From an uncultured bacterium (GTDB lineage: Bacteria; Actinomycetota; Coriobacteriia; Coriobacteriales; Coriobacteriaceae): DNA of 12,597 nucleotides. Position 1 is the first letter of the stretch. Every line of letters begins with the position of its first letter. A program made the translations under genes and the position numbers. Under the pieces are notes generated by a model. It was not told the origin of the DNA. It saw only the letters and a program-made list of their open reading frames with translations, and did no database searches. Below are positions 1-6,281 of the stretch, in pieces. The stretch lies in the NCBI GenBank assembly GCA_905215275.1, contig CAJMPE010000042.1:1-12597 (forward strand), in the 5' to 3' direction.

Positions 1-2
1 CC

Positions 3-203
3 TTCGTGGAAGACCGCATAAACGCGCTCATCAAAAAGAGCGGCGATAAAAACGGTTCGGTTTTGGGGATAGCCCCCGAAAAAGAAACGCTCGTCAAACT
101 TGTTTCGGGCGTGCCTTTAAGAGGCATCATATCAATCATGAAAATTTCCCGCGCGCAAATGGCGGCGATCATAGACAAACTCAACGGCGCTACGGGTAAA
201 TAA
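3..203 (+). CDS. 3' end of an unidentified gene, cut by the window edge
   Basis: The frame is open to the left edge and ends at TAA 201-203, so only the last ~66 residues are present. The tail is hydrophilic with a short motif around GVPLRGI and ends in a helix-like stretch finishing DKLNGATGK. The ending loosely resembles the C-terminus of clostridial family 3 glycoside hydrolases, which often end with a PLR motif and a helix. That is a weak impression, not an identification. The stop lies 15 bases before the next start, with that gene's ribosome binding site in between, so the two were probably co-transcribed. A glycosidase next to a solute-binding lipoprotein would fit a sugar-use locus. 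Codons such as ATA and AAA are unlike those of the genes beyond base 540, so this belongs to the foreign left end of the window. Confidence 0.5.
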   Translation, partial: FVEDRINALIKKSGDKNGSVLGIAPEKETLVKLVSGVPLRGIISIMKISRAQMAAIIDKLNGATGK

Positions 204-210
204 AAGGAGG
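204..210 (+). promoter_or_regulatory. ribosome binding site of the lipoprotein gene
   Basis: AAGGAGG immediately follows the upstream stop codon and lies eight bases before ATG 219. It is a strong Shine-Dalgarno site that fixes this start. Confidence 0.75.
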
Positions 211-218
211 AAACAAAG

Positions 219-965
219 ATGAAAAGAAAACTTATCAGCATTGTCATGTGCGTACTGCTGGCGTTCGGTGTCGTCGCTACGGCGAGCGCGTGCAAGAAAG
301 CGGAAGATCCTAATACCATAAAGATTTTTCTGCCTTTCGAAGTCGTCAGCGGATACACAAGCTACAACGAGCTCAGCGTTTATCAGGAACTTGAAAGACG
401 CACGGGCGTCAAAGTCGAATATACGCACGGCGTGTATAACGACATTCAGCAGATGTGGACGGGCGACTATCAAAATTACGACGTAATGTTCATAAGCGAC
501 GTGCAGGTCGGCGCCGGATATCCGGGCGGCATAGAAAAGGGCATTGCCGACGGCGTGCCCATGGGTGCCGTCGTGGCAAAGAAGGAGATTGCCGACGTGT
601 TTAAGCCGGGCGACCACGGCTCGACCTTTGGCGGTAGCTGCTTGGCCATCGCGGCGTGTGCCGCGACGCTCTCCGCGCTTGTGCGCGGCGATTATGCCGA
701 GCATGCTGCCAAGGTGGGTGCTTATATGGAGACAAAGCTCACCAAGCTGCCGCATGTGGTCGAGGTACGCGGTCGCGGCTTAATGCTCGGCTGCGATCTG
801 GATGACGCTGCGGGCGATGCGCATGATATTGTTGCCCGCGCGCTGGCCGCCGGCGCAGTGGTTAACGCTACTGGTGCCCACACGCTGCGTTTCCTGCCGC
901 CGCTTGTCTGCGAGGAAGCCGACGTGGATAGCCTGATCGAGATTTTGTCGAACGTTTTGGCCTAA
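219..965 (+). CDS. chimeric ORF: solute-binding lipoprotein N-terminus joined to ArgD C-terminus
   Basis: This 248-residue frame is two unrelated proteins. Residues 1-~106 are the start of an ABC-transporter substrate-binding lipoprotein. It has a KRK-type signal peptide with a hydrophobic core (about 5-20), a lipobox ASAC with the lipidated cysteine at residue 25, then a mature part with YQELERRTGVKVEY and YDVMFISDV, typical of family 1 extracellular sugar-binding proteins. From about residue 107 (KGIADGVPMGAV) it is the C-terminal half of acetylornithine aminotransferase. Both halves lack what they need: the binding protein should continue for ~350 more residues, and ArgD lacks ~250 N-terminal residues. 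Codon use changes at the same place, with ATA, AAA and AGA before and GC-rich codons after. I judge it a chimeric join rather than a natural fusion; it probably does not exist as one gene. Confidence 0.75.
   Translation: MKRKLISIVMCVLLAFGVVATASACKKAEDPNTIKIFLPFEVVSGYTSYNELSVYQELERRTGVKVEYTHGVYNDIQQMWTGDYQNYDVMFISDVQVGAGYPGGIEKGIADGVPMGAVVAKKEIADVFKPGDHGSTFGGSCLAIAACAATLSALVRGDYAEHAAKVGAYMETKLTKLPHVVEVRGRGLMLGCDLDDAAGDAHDIVARALAAGAVVNATGAHTLRFLPPLVCEEADVDSLIEILSNVLA
537..965 (+). pseudogene. argD: acetylornithine aminotransferase, C-terminal half only
   Basis: ArgD is a PLP-dependent class III aminotransferase that makes N-acetylornithine from the semialdehyde and glutamate in arginine synthesis. 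About 142 residues remain. They begin at KGIADGVPMGAV, the glycine-rich stretch where the PLP-binding lysine of the family lies, so the retained lysine codon (537-539) sits exactly at the join. The conserved GDHGSTFGG block, the region around EVRGRGLMLG and the usual C-terminus (residues LRFLPPLV, then an EADVDSLIEIL helix) follow. The family is normally ~390-400 residues, so the N-terminal part of the fold is missing here. In the source genome the gene is probably intact; here it is truncated by the join with unrelated DNA. A related class III enzyme, such as succinylornithine aminotransferase, cannot be excluded from the fragment. A terminator follows at 991-1050. Confidence 0.7.
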
Positions 966-990
966 CACAACGCAATAGCTCAATTTGGAC

Positions 991-1050
991 CGGGTTCCGG
1001 ACTGCGGACGTGCCATTTACGGCACGATTCAGCGGTCTGGAGCCCGTTTT
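991..1050 (+). terminator. compound intrinsic terminator after argD
   Basis: The outer stem pairs 991-1005 with 1032-1046: 15 base pairs including three G-U wobbles and no mismatch. Inside it lies a second perfect 6-bp hairpin, CGTGCC 1009-1014 with GGCACG 1021-1026. TTTT at 1047-1050 follows, then GTCTT. It starts 25 bases after the argD stop. Confidence 0.75.
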
Positions 1051-1082
1051 GTCTTAGATTTGCTAAGGCGGGGGAGACCTGC

Positions 1083-1299
1083 TGGTCAAAAAACATCAAA
1101 TATGAGTACTGTTACCGATTTGGTAGCAGCAATTTTGGACTAATAAGGCTAGATAGCAAGACGAAATGGCGATGAATACACGATTTTAATCCAACTGTTA
1201 GTCCTTATAATGGACACATGTTGCGTAACGTAAGTAAATGCTATCTTTTTATATGTTGTAAGCAAAGTAGCAGTACTCATTTTTGCCATTTTTTGACCA
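1083..1299. repeat. ~217-bp element with long terminal inverted repeats, MITE-like
   Basis: The left arm 1083-1115 and the reverse complement of 1267-1299 agree at 28 of 33 positions. Both begin TGGTCAAAAAA, and both carry ATGAGTACTG further in. The interior is AT-rich and holds no credible gene. It contains two shorter inverted pairs, GGACTAA 1137-1143 with TTAGTCC 1198-1204, and AGATAGCA 1151-1158 with 1239-1246. It also has a consensus -10 box TATAAT at 1206-1211, without a good -35. No clear target-site duplication is seen at the ends. The structure fits a non-autonomous inverted-repeat transposable element or a dispersed regulatory repeat. Without a copy count I cannot tell which. Confidence 0.6.
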
Positions 1300-1306
1300 C
1301 GGCCTT

Positions 1307-1348
1307 TGTGGCAGACGCGCTGATGGGTTCGAATCCCATGAAATGGGC
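1307..1348 (+). pseudogene. tRNA-like remnant, probably degenerate tRNA-Leu
   Basis: A perfect T-arm is present: stem ATGGG 1323-1327, loop TTCGAAT 1328-1334, stem CCCAT 1335-1339. Directly before it lies GGCAGACGCGCTG (1310-1322), which matches the D-arm 3' part typical of bacterial tRNA-Leu. In an intact gene about 30 bases of anticodon and variable arm separate these two parts; here they touch. The 3' side, AAATGGGC 1341-1348, looks like an acceptor strand but is followed by CC rather than CCA. A weak 5' partner, CCATTTT at 1286-1292, falls inside the right inverted repeat. I read it as a deleted tRNA-Leu; a chance tRNA-like fold is possible. Confidence 0.5.
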
Positions 1349-1350
1349 CC

Positions 1351-1382
1351 GAAAAAGGAAAGGCCTCCATCGCTGGAGGCCT
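1351..1382 (-). terminator. intrinsic terminator of tRNA-Val
   Basis: A perfect 9-bp stem, AGGCCTCCA 1361-1369 with TGGAGGCCT 1374-1382, closes a four-base loop. Read on the minus strand it is followed by TTCC and then a run of T (1356-1352), directly downstream of the tRNA. Confidence 0.85.
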
Positions 1383-1392
1383 AACAATTCAG

Positions 1393-1468
1393 TGGTGGGC
1401 GATGAGGGATTCGAACCCCCAGCCTTGTGCGTGTAAAGCACCTGCGCTAACCGTTGCGCCAATCGCCC
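1393..1468 (-). tRNA. tRNA-Val (anticodon UAC)
   Basis: Read on the minus strand it folds as a complete tRNA. The 7-bp acceptor stem is GGGCGAT/ATCGCCC. The D-stem is GCGC/GCGC. The anticodon arm has loop TTTACAC (plus-strand 1431-1437), giving anticodon UAC, and the T-arm loop is TTCGAAT. The discriminator base is A, and CCA is encoded (1393-1395). The body is 73 bases. The top pair of the anticodon stem is G-A; the rest is canonical. It reads valine codons GUA and, by wobble, GUG. It is the only gene on the minus strand here and converges with the argD side. A -10-like TATACT (plus-strand AGTATA 1479-1484) lies 11 bases upstream of the 5' end. Confidence 0.92.
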
Positions 1469-1478
1469 GTGCGGAGAG

Positions 1479-1484
1479 AGTATA
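1479..1484 (-). promoter_or_regulatory. probable -10 box of tRNA-Val
   Basis: TATACT on the minus strand, 11 bases before the tRNA 5' end. No convincing -35 lies at the right distance, so only the -10 is called. Confidence 0.45.
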
Positions 1485-1598
1485 GCAAAACAATCGCCCC
1501 ATTCACCTCATATCCATTTAAGGTAACTGGCGCGTGTCACAGCGGAGCTGATTCAGTTGAGATTGCCTGAACATTCCGTCCCTCTTTACACCCTCGGG

Positions 1599-1604
1599 TA
1601 TACT
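1599..1604 (+). promoter_or_regulatory. probable -10 box upstream of asnB
   Basis: TATACT lies 51 bases before the asnB start, within GGTATACTCA, a 10-base word also found at the tatA promoter. A -35 is poor. GGGTAT 1596-1601 and ATACCC 1627-1632 form a 6-bp inverted pair around the likely start of transcription. The rest of 1485-1598 shows nothing else I can name. Confidence 0.4.
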
Positions 1605-1655
1605 CAAAAGCTACTGATTCGATTTGATACCCAGCAACAGCAGAGGGGATAGTAT

Positions 1656-3536
1656 ATGTGCGGTTTTGTCGGTTTTGTCGGTGGGACGGATAACCAATCC
1701 GAGGTGCTCACCAAGATGATGGACCGTATCGTCCATCGTGGCCCCGACATGGGCGACCAGTTTATCGACGGCCGCGTTGCCCTGGGCTTCCGCCGTCTGT
1801 CGATCCTCGACCTGACCGAGGCTGGCGCCCAACCCATGGCTAACGAGGACGGCAGCGTCGTCATTGTCTTTAACGGCGAGATCTACAACTTCCAAGAACT
1901 TCGTTCCGAGCTCGAGGCCAAGGGCTATAAGTTCCACTGCGGCGCCGACACCGAGAGCCTCCTGCACGGCTACGAAGAGTGGGGCGAGGCCGTACTCAAT
2001 CGCTTGCGCGGTATGTACGCCTTCGTCATCTGGGACAAGAAGAAGAACAAGCTCTTTGGCGCCCGCGATATCTTTGGCATCAAGCCGCTCTACTACTATC
2101 CCATGGCCGATGCGGGCGATGGCGCTCCGGGCGTGCTCTTTGGTTCCGAGATCAAGAGCTTCCTGGACTACCCGCACTTCCACAAGGCGGTCAACAAAAA
2201 GGCCCTGCGTCCGTACATGACGCTGCAGTATTCGGCAACCGAGGAGACCTTCTTCGAGGGTGTCTACAAGCTGCCGCCGGCGCACTACTTTACCGTCGAT
2301 ATCCCGACCGGCAAGATGAACATCGAGCGCTACTGGGATTGCGATTACTCTGCCGTCGAGAAGCCGTTCGAAGAGTATGTCGATGAGCTGGACGAGGTCG
2401 TGCACGAGAGCGTCGAGGCTCATCGCATCGCCGATGTCAAGGTCGCGTCGTTCCTCTCCGGTGGCGTCGACTCCAGCTACATCGCCGCTTGCCTCATGCC
2501 CGACAAGACCTTCTCGGTGGGCTTTGACTACAAGAACTTCAACGAGACCAACTACGCCAAGGAACTTTCCGATAAGCTCGGCGTCGAGAACGTTCGCAAG
2601 ATGATTACCGCCGACGAGTTCTTCGGTGCGCTCGAGGATATCCAGTATCACATGGACGAGCCGCAGTCCAACCTGTCTTCCGTGCCGCTGTGGTTCTTGG
2701 CCGAGATGGCCCGCAAGGACGTCACCGTCGTGCTTTCGGGCGAAGGCGCCGACGAACTCTTTGGCGGCTACGCCTACTACGAGGATACGGTCCCGGTGCG
2801 CAAGTACAAAAAGATGGTGCCGCTGCCCATCCGTCGCGCGCTCGGTAACCTGGCGCTGCATATGCCGTACTTCAAGGGACATAACTTCCTGGTCAAGGGT
2901 GCCGAGATCCCCGAGAAGTCGTTCCTGGGACAGGCTCTGGTATGGCCGGAGCGCGAGGTCGACGGCGTGCTCAAGCCCGAGTACAACACCGGCGATGGCG
3001 CCTTCGAGCTTGCCGCTCCCATCTATGCGCGCGTGAAGGGTCAGCCCGAGCTGGTCAAGAAGCAGTACCTGGACATGAACATGTGGCTCCCGGGCGACAT
3101 TCTGCTCAAGGCCGACAAGATGTGCATGGCGCACTCGCTTGAGCTGCGCGTGCCCTTCCTGGACCGCAAAGTCATGGAGTTCGCCGAGCACATTCCCGAC
3201 CGCTACCGCATCAACGAGAACGGCAACAAACAGGTACTCCGCCACGCTGCCAACAAGTCGCTGCCCGATGAGTGGGCCACCCGTCCCAAGGTGGGCTTCC
3301 CGGTGCCGATTGTCTACTGGCTGCGCGAGCAAAAGTGGTACGACTATGTCAAGGAGTACTTCACCGCGCCGTGGGCAAGCGAGTTCTTCAATACCGACGA
3401 GCTCATGCACCTGCTCGATCTGCACTTTGCGGGCAAGGGCGATTTCCAGCGCAAGATCTATACGCCGCTCGTGTTCCTAGTGTGGTACAAGCGCTTCTTT
3501 ATCGACGAGGGCCAGCCTTCTGTTCAGGCTGCCTAG
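1656..3536 (+). CDS. asnB: asparagine synthetase B, glutamine-hydrolysing
   Basis: Makes asparagine from aspartate, glutamine and ATP in the cytoplasm (EC 6.3.5.4). The 626 residues match the usual AsnB length. The N-terminal class II glutamine amidotransferase domain (about 2-200) starts MCGFVGFVGG, with Cys2 as the nucleophile exposed after Met removal. RRLSILDL, NGEIYN at residues 73-78 and ARDIFGIKPLYYY follow. The C-terminal synthetase domain has the ATP pyrophosphatase loop SGGVDSS at 268-274 and LSGEGADELFGGY from 360. The start is fixed by the need for Cys2 and by AGAGGGG at 1642-1648, seven bases upstream. It stands alone: tRNA-Val diverges upstream and a terminator follows 25 bases after the stop. 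Some AsnB relatives amidate peptidoglycan or natural products, but no such cluster is present, so the ordinary role is the best call. Confidence 0.93.
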   Translation: MCGFVGFVGGTDNQSEVLTKMMDRIVHRGPDMGDQFIDGRVALGFRRLSILDLTEAGAQPMANEDGSVVIVFNGEIYNFQELRSELEAKGYKFHCGADTESLLHGYEEWGEAVLNRLRGMYAFVIWDKKKNKLFGARDIFGIKPLYYYPMADAGDGAPGVLFGSEIKSFLDYPHFHKAVNKKALRPYMTLQYSATEETFFEGVYKLPPAHYFTVDIPTGKMNIERYWDCDYSAVEKPFEEYVDELDEVVHESVEAHRIADVKVASFLSGGVDSSYIAACLMPDKTFSVGFDYKNFNETNYAKELSDKLGVENVRKMITADEFFGALEDIQYHMDEPQSNLSSVPLWFLAEMARKDVTVVLSGEGADELFGGYAYYEDTVPVRKYKKMVPLPIRRALGNLALHMPYFKGHNFLVKGAEIPEKSFLGQALVWPEREVDGVLKPEYNTGDGAFELAAPIYARVKGQPELVKKQYLDMNMWLPGDILLKADKMCMAHSLELRVPFLDRKVMEFAEHIPDRYRINENGNKQVLRHAANKSLPDEWATRPKVGFPVPIVYWLREQKWYDYVKEYFTAPWASEFFNTDELMHLLDLHFAGKGDFQRKIYTPLVFLVWYKRFFIDEGQPSVQAA

Positions 3537-3561
3537 TCTCGGCCTACGAATGCCTGCGCGT

Positions 3562-3586
3562 AACGGCTCCTCCGGGAGCCGTTTTT
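3562..3586 (+). terminator. intrinsic terminator after asnB
   Basis: A 9-bp perfect stem, AACGGCTCC 3562-3570 with GGAGCCGTT 3575-3583, closes a TCCG loop. T continues through 3586. Confidence 0.9.
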
Positions 3587-3648
3587 GCGCGAGCACGTTT
3601 CAGTTACTATGAAAACCGTCCCTGCCAAATGGCTGAGAAAGGTGAAAG

Positions 3649-5211
3649 ATGCACCATTCGGATTCCGCGACCGTGACCACGGTCGATACGCTTGCCAAGC
3701 TTCTCGATGTGTGCGGCGAGCTGCGCGCATCAGAGCAGGTTGACGAGCGTGCCGTGACCGGTTGCTCGTTTGATTCGCGCGCGGTCTCGGCAGGTGACGT
3801 GTTCTTCTGTAAAGGTGCTGCCTTTAAGCCCGCGTTTTTGAGCATGGCGCTCGATGCGGGCGCCGTCGCATTTGTGTGCGAGGAGTCGCTGGTCGAGTCT
3901 CTGGAGCCGCTGGCGCAGGAGAGCGGCGCGGCGATGCTGGTCGTGGATAGCGTCCGCACGGCCATGGCCCTGTTGCCGCCGGAGGTCTACGACCGTCCCG
4001 ACCACGACGTCAAGATCGTGGGCATCACCGGCACCAAGGGAAAGACCACGGCCGCTTTTATGCTCCAGTCCATCATCAAAGCGGCGGGCGAGTCCTGCGG
4101 CATGATCGGCTCGGTGAACACCGACGATGGTATCGAGTGCTACGAGAGCACCAATACTACGCCCGAGGCCCCCGAGGTTTGGCGCCATATCGCCAACTGT
4201 CGCACGTCCGGTCGCCAGTCCATGGTCATGGAGGTTTCGAGCCAGGCGCTCAAGTACCAACGCGTCGAGAATCTGCCGTTTGACGTGGCGTGCTTCCTCA
4301 ACATCGGCCGCGACCACATCTCGCCGATCGAACACCCCACGTTTGAGGATTATTTTGAGAGCAAACTCAGGATCTTTGACCAGGCAAAGACCGCCGTGGT
4401 GAATCTGGGCACCGAAGAGGTCGACCGTGTGCTGGAGGCAGCGTCGACGGCCGAGCGCTTGGTGACCGTTGGCGTCGAGCATCCCGAGGCAAGCCTGTGG
4501 GCGAGCGACGTACGCATGGTCGGCTTTAGCATCGAGTTCAACTTGCATGGCCTGCGTGCCGACGAGTCCGAGGCGGGGGAGAAGATCCTGCTGGGCATCG
4601 CGGGAGACTTTAACGTGGAGAACGCGCTGGTCGCTATCGCCGCCGCGCGCGAGATCGGCATCGGTATCGAGGCCATCAAGAAGGGCCTCTCCAAACTGCG
4701 TGTGCCGGGCCGTATGGAGGTCGTGGAGTCGAAGGACGGCCGCGTGATCTGCGTCGTTGACTATGCGCACAACCAGCTTTCGTTCCGCTCGCTTTTCTCG
4801 TCGGTCAAGCGCGCGTTTCCCGCCAGCCCGGTCGTTGCGGTGTTTGGTGCCGCTGGCGGCAAGGCGCAGGAGCGCCGTGAGCAGCTTCCGCGCGAAGCCG
4901 CACCATATTCCGACCTGATGATCTTTGCCAACGAGGACCCGGCTCACGAGGACCCGATGAAGGTCTGTCGCGAGCTTGCCGAACATGTCCCCGACGATAC
5001 GCCGAACAAGATCATTCTCGATCGCGAAGCCGCTGTGTACGCGGCGTTCAAGGCGGCGCGCGAGGAGTACGTCAACCCCGATGCTCCCACCATTGTCTTG
5101 CTGCTGGCAAAGGGTGACGAGGAGCTCATGCACGTGGGCGACGAGTTCGTGCCCATCGAGAGCGACCTTTCGCTTGCCAACCGTTTAATCGATGTTACCC
5201 AGTTTGATTAA
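3649..5211 (+). CDS. murE: MurE-type UDP-N-acetylmuramyl-tripeptide ligase, not of the DAP type
   Basis: A Mur ligase that adds the third residue, a diamino acid, to UDP-MurNAc-L-Ala-D-Glu in the cytoplasm, using ATP. The 520 residues show the family order. The N-terminal substrate domain holds SFDSRAVSAGDVFF. The P-loop GITGTKGKTT is at 125-134, then TNTTPEAPE, EVSSQALK and NIGRDHISPIEHPTFEDYF. The C-terminal domain holds GRMEVV, VDYAHN and FGAAGGKAQERRE. DAP-adding MurE has a DNPR motif; here the site reads NEDPAHEDP (428-436), with Ala432 where the DAP-binding Arg would be. That argues for lysine or ornithine as substrate, which I cannot separate. AAAGG at 3638-3642 precedes ATG 3649. A genome may hold a second MurE-like paralogue, so the assigned step is likely, not certain. 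A terminator follows. Confidence 0.85.
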   Translation: MHHSDSATVTTVDTLAKLLDVCGELRASEQVDERAVTGCSFDSRAVSAGDVFFCKGAAFKPAFLSMALDAGAVAFVCEESLVESLEPLAQESGAAMLVVDSVRTAMALLPPEVYDRPDHDVKIVGITGTKGKTTAAFMLQSIIKAAGESCGMIGSVNTDDGIECYESTNTTPEAPEVWRHIANCRTSGRQSMVMEVSSQALKYQRVENLPFDVACFLNIGRDHISPIEHPTFEDYFESKLRIFDQAKTAVVNLGTEEVDRVLEAASTAERLVTVGVEHPEASLWASDVRMVGFSIEFNLHGLRADESEAGEKILLGIAGDFNVENALVAIAAAREIGIGIEAIKKGLSKLRVPGRMEVVESKDGRVICVVDYAHNQLSFRSLFSSVKRAFPASPVVAVFGAAGGKAQERREQLPREAAPYSDLMIFANEDPAHEDPMKVCRELAEHVPDDTPNKIILDREAAVYAAFKAAREEYVNPDAPTIVLLLAKGDEELMHVGDEFVPIESDLSLANRLIDVTQFD

Positions 5212-5221
5212 CGAGCCGTAA

Positions 5222-5265
5222 CGACGGCGGCGCCCTGATGCGCCGCCGTTGCAAACGCGTTTTTT
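5222..5265 (+). terminator. intrinsic terminator after murE
   Basis: A perfect 10-bp stem, ACGGCGGCGC 5224-5233 with GCGCCGCCGT 5240-5249, closes a six-base loop. The T6 run comes at 5260-5265, ten bases beyond the stem, which is further than ideal. Confidence 0.65.
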
Positions 5266-5318
5266 CCTAAGTAAACGCGCCGCTCAAGACCAAGCCCCTT
5301 CTACGTAATGGAGTAACC

Positions 5319-6230
5319 ATGTCCCACAATACCCTGCCGACCGTCGCTGAGCTTTCGGGCGAGATGCGCGAGCGCTTGGCCAAGGTCAAGTACGTCTTTA
5401 CCGACCTGGATGCCACGATGCTCGCACCCGGCTCGTGCGTGCTGCGCGACAACGACGGCAACCCCTCGACCAAGCTCGTCGAGGCTGTCGTGGCACTTGC
5501 CCGCGCCGGCATCCAGGTGGTTCCCACCTCGGGCCGCAACCGTACCATGATCCACGAGGACGCGCGCGTGCTCGGCCTCAACTCCTACATTGGTGAGATG
5601 GGCGGCCTGGTCATGTACGACCTCAAAGCCAACGATTGGGAGTATCTGACCGGCGATATGCCCTACGACCCCGCCTGCGGCCTCACGCCGCACCAGGTGA
5701 TCGAGCAGACCGGCGTGTGCGAGAAGATCCTCGCCCGCTGGCCGCACAAGATCGAGTATCACAACGACATGTCGACCGGCTACAAATACCGTGAGGTCAC
5801 CGTCGGCATGCGCGGCGATGTGCCCGACGATGAGGTTCAGGCCATCCTGGACGAGGCCGGCTGCGGTCTGATCTGGGCTTGCAACGGCCATCTGACTCAC
5901 CTGTCCAAGCCGACGACGCTCGAGCTCGATCGCGTCGAGGACGGTCGCGCGTTTAACATCAACCCCGCGGGCCTCAACAAAGGCGTCGCCATTGCGCGCT
6001 TCTGCGAGCACCTGGGGATCGAGCGCGAGGAGACGCTCGCGCTCGGCGACTCCGAGTCCGACTTTTACATGGCCGATCACGTGGGCACGTTCTGCCTGGT
6101 CGAGAATGGCCTGACGAGCGCCGGCGCGCCCGAGTTCCTGGCTACTTGCGAGAACGCTTTCGTTACGCGCGGCAAAATTGTCGATGGTTGGGCGGCGACG
6201 GCAGAGCTGCTGGTCGCGGCGCGTTCGTAG
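5319..6230 (+). CDS. HAD-superfamily phosphatase, class IIB (Cof-like)
   Basis: A 303-residue cytoplasmic HAD hydrolase, probably acting on a small phosphorylated metabolite. Motif I is TDLDAT, with the nucleophile Asp29 and general acid Asp31. Motif II is PTSGRN, motif III the lysine of GLNKGVAI, and motif IV GDSESDF with Asp244 and Asp248. All catalytic residues are present. The large cap between motifs II and III and the Cof-like layout place it in class IIB, as in sugar phosphatases and mannosyl-3-phosphoglycerate phosphatase; the substrate cannot be read from sequence. The first ~20 residues before the core form an extra helix. GGAG at 5310-5313 precedes the start by five bases. It lies between murE and murI but has a terminator before it, so co-function with cell-wall synthesis is only a hint. 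Confidence 0.85.
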   Translation: MSHNTLPTVAELSGEMRERLAKVKYVFTDLDATMLAPGSCVLRDNDGNPSTKLVEAVVALARAGIQVVPTSGRNRTMIHEDARVLGLNSYIGEMGGLVMYDLKANDWEYLTGDMPYDPACGLTPHQVIEQTGVCEKILARWPHKIEYHNDMSTGYKYREVTVGMRGDVPDDEVQAILDEAGCGLIWACNGHLTHLSKPTTLELDRVEDGRAFNINPAGLNKGVAIARFCEHLGIEREETLALGDSESDFYMADHVGTFCLVENGLTSAGAPEFLATCENAFVTRGKIVDGWAATAELLVAARS

Positions 6231-6281
6231 CGCGGCGCCGCCGCACTTGGACATGTCTTTTCGAGAGAGACTGGTGAGGTA

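Noticed and set aside
219..965. A genuine new fusion of a binding protein and an aminotransferase
   Set aside because: The aminotransferase lacks most of its PLP domain, the lipoprotein lacks most of its lobes, and codon style changes at the join. A chimera explains all three.
1277..1462. Small open frames over the tRNA-Val region on both strands
   Set aside because: They translate through the tRNA and its terminator and have no protein-like composition.
1611..3425. 604-codon open frame antisense to asnB
   Set aside because: It mirrors asnB codon by codon, has no ribosome site or recognisable domain, and is expected in GC-rich genes with strong codon bias.
3730..5133. 467-codon open frame antisense to murE
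   Set aside because: Same reason: a shadow of a well-supported gene on the other strand, with no family signature.
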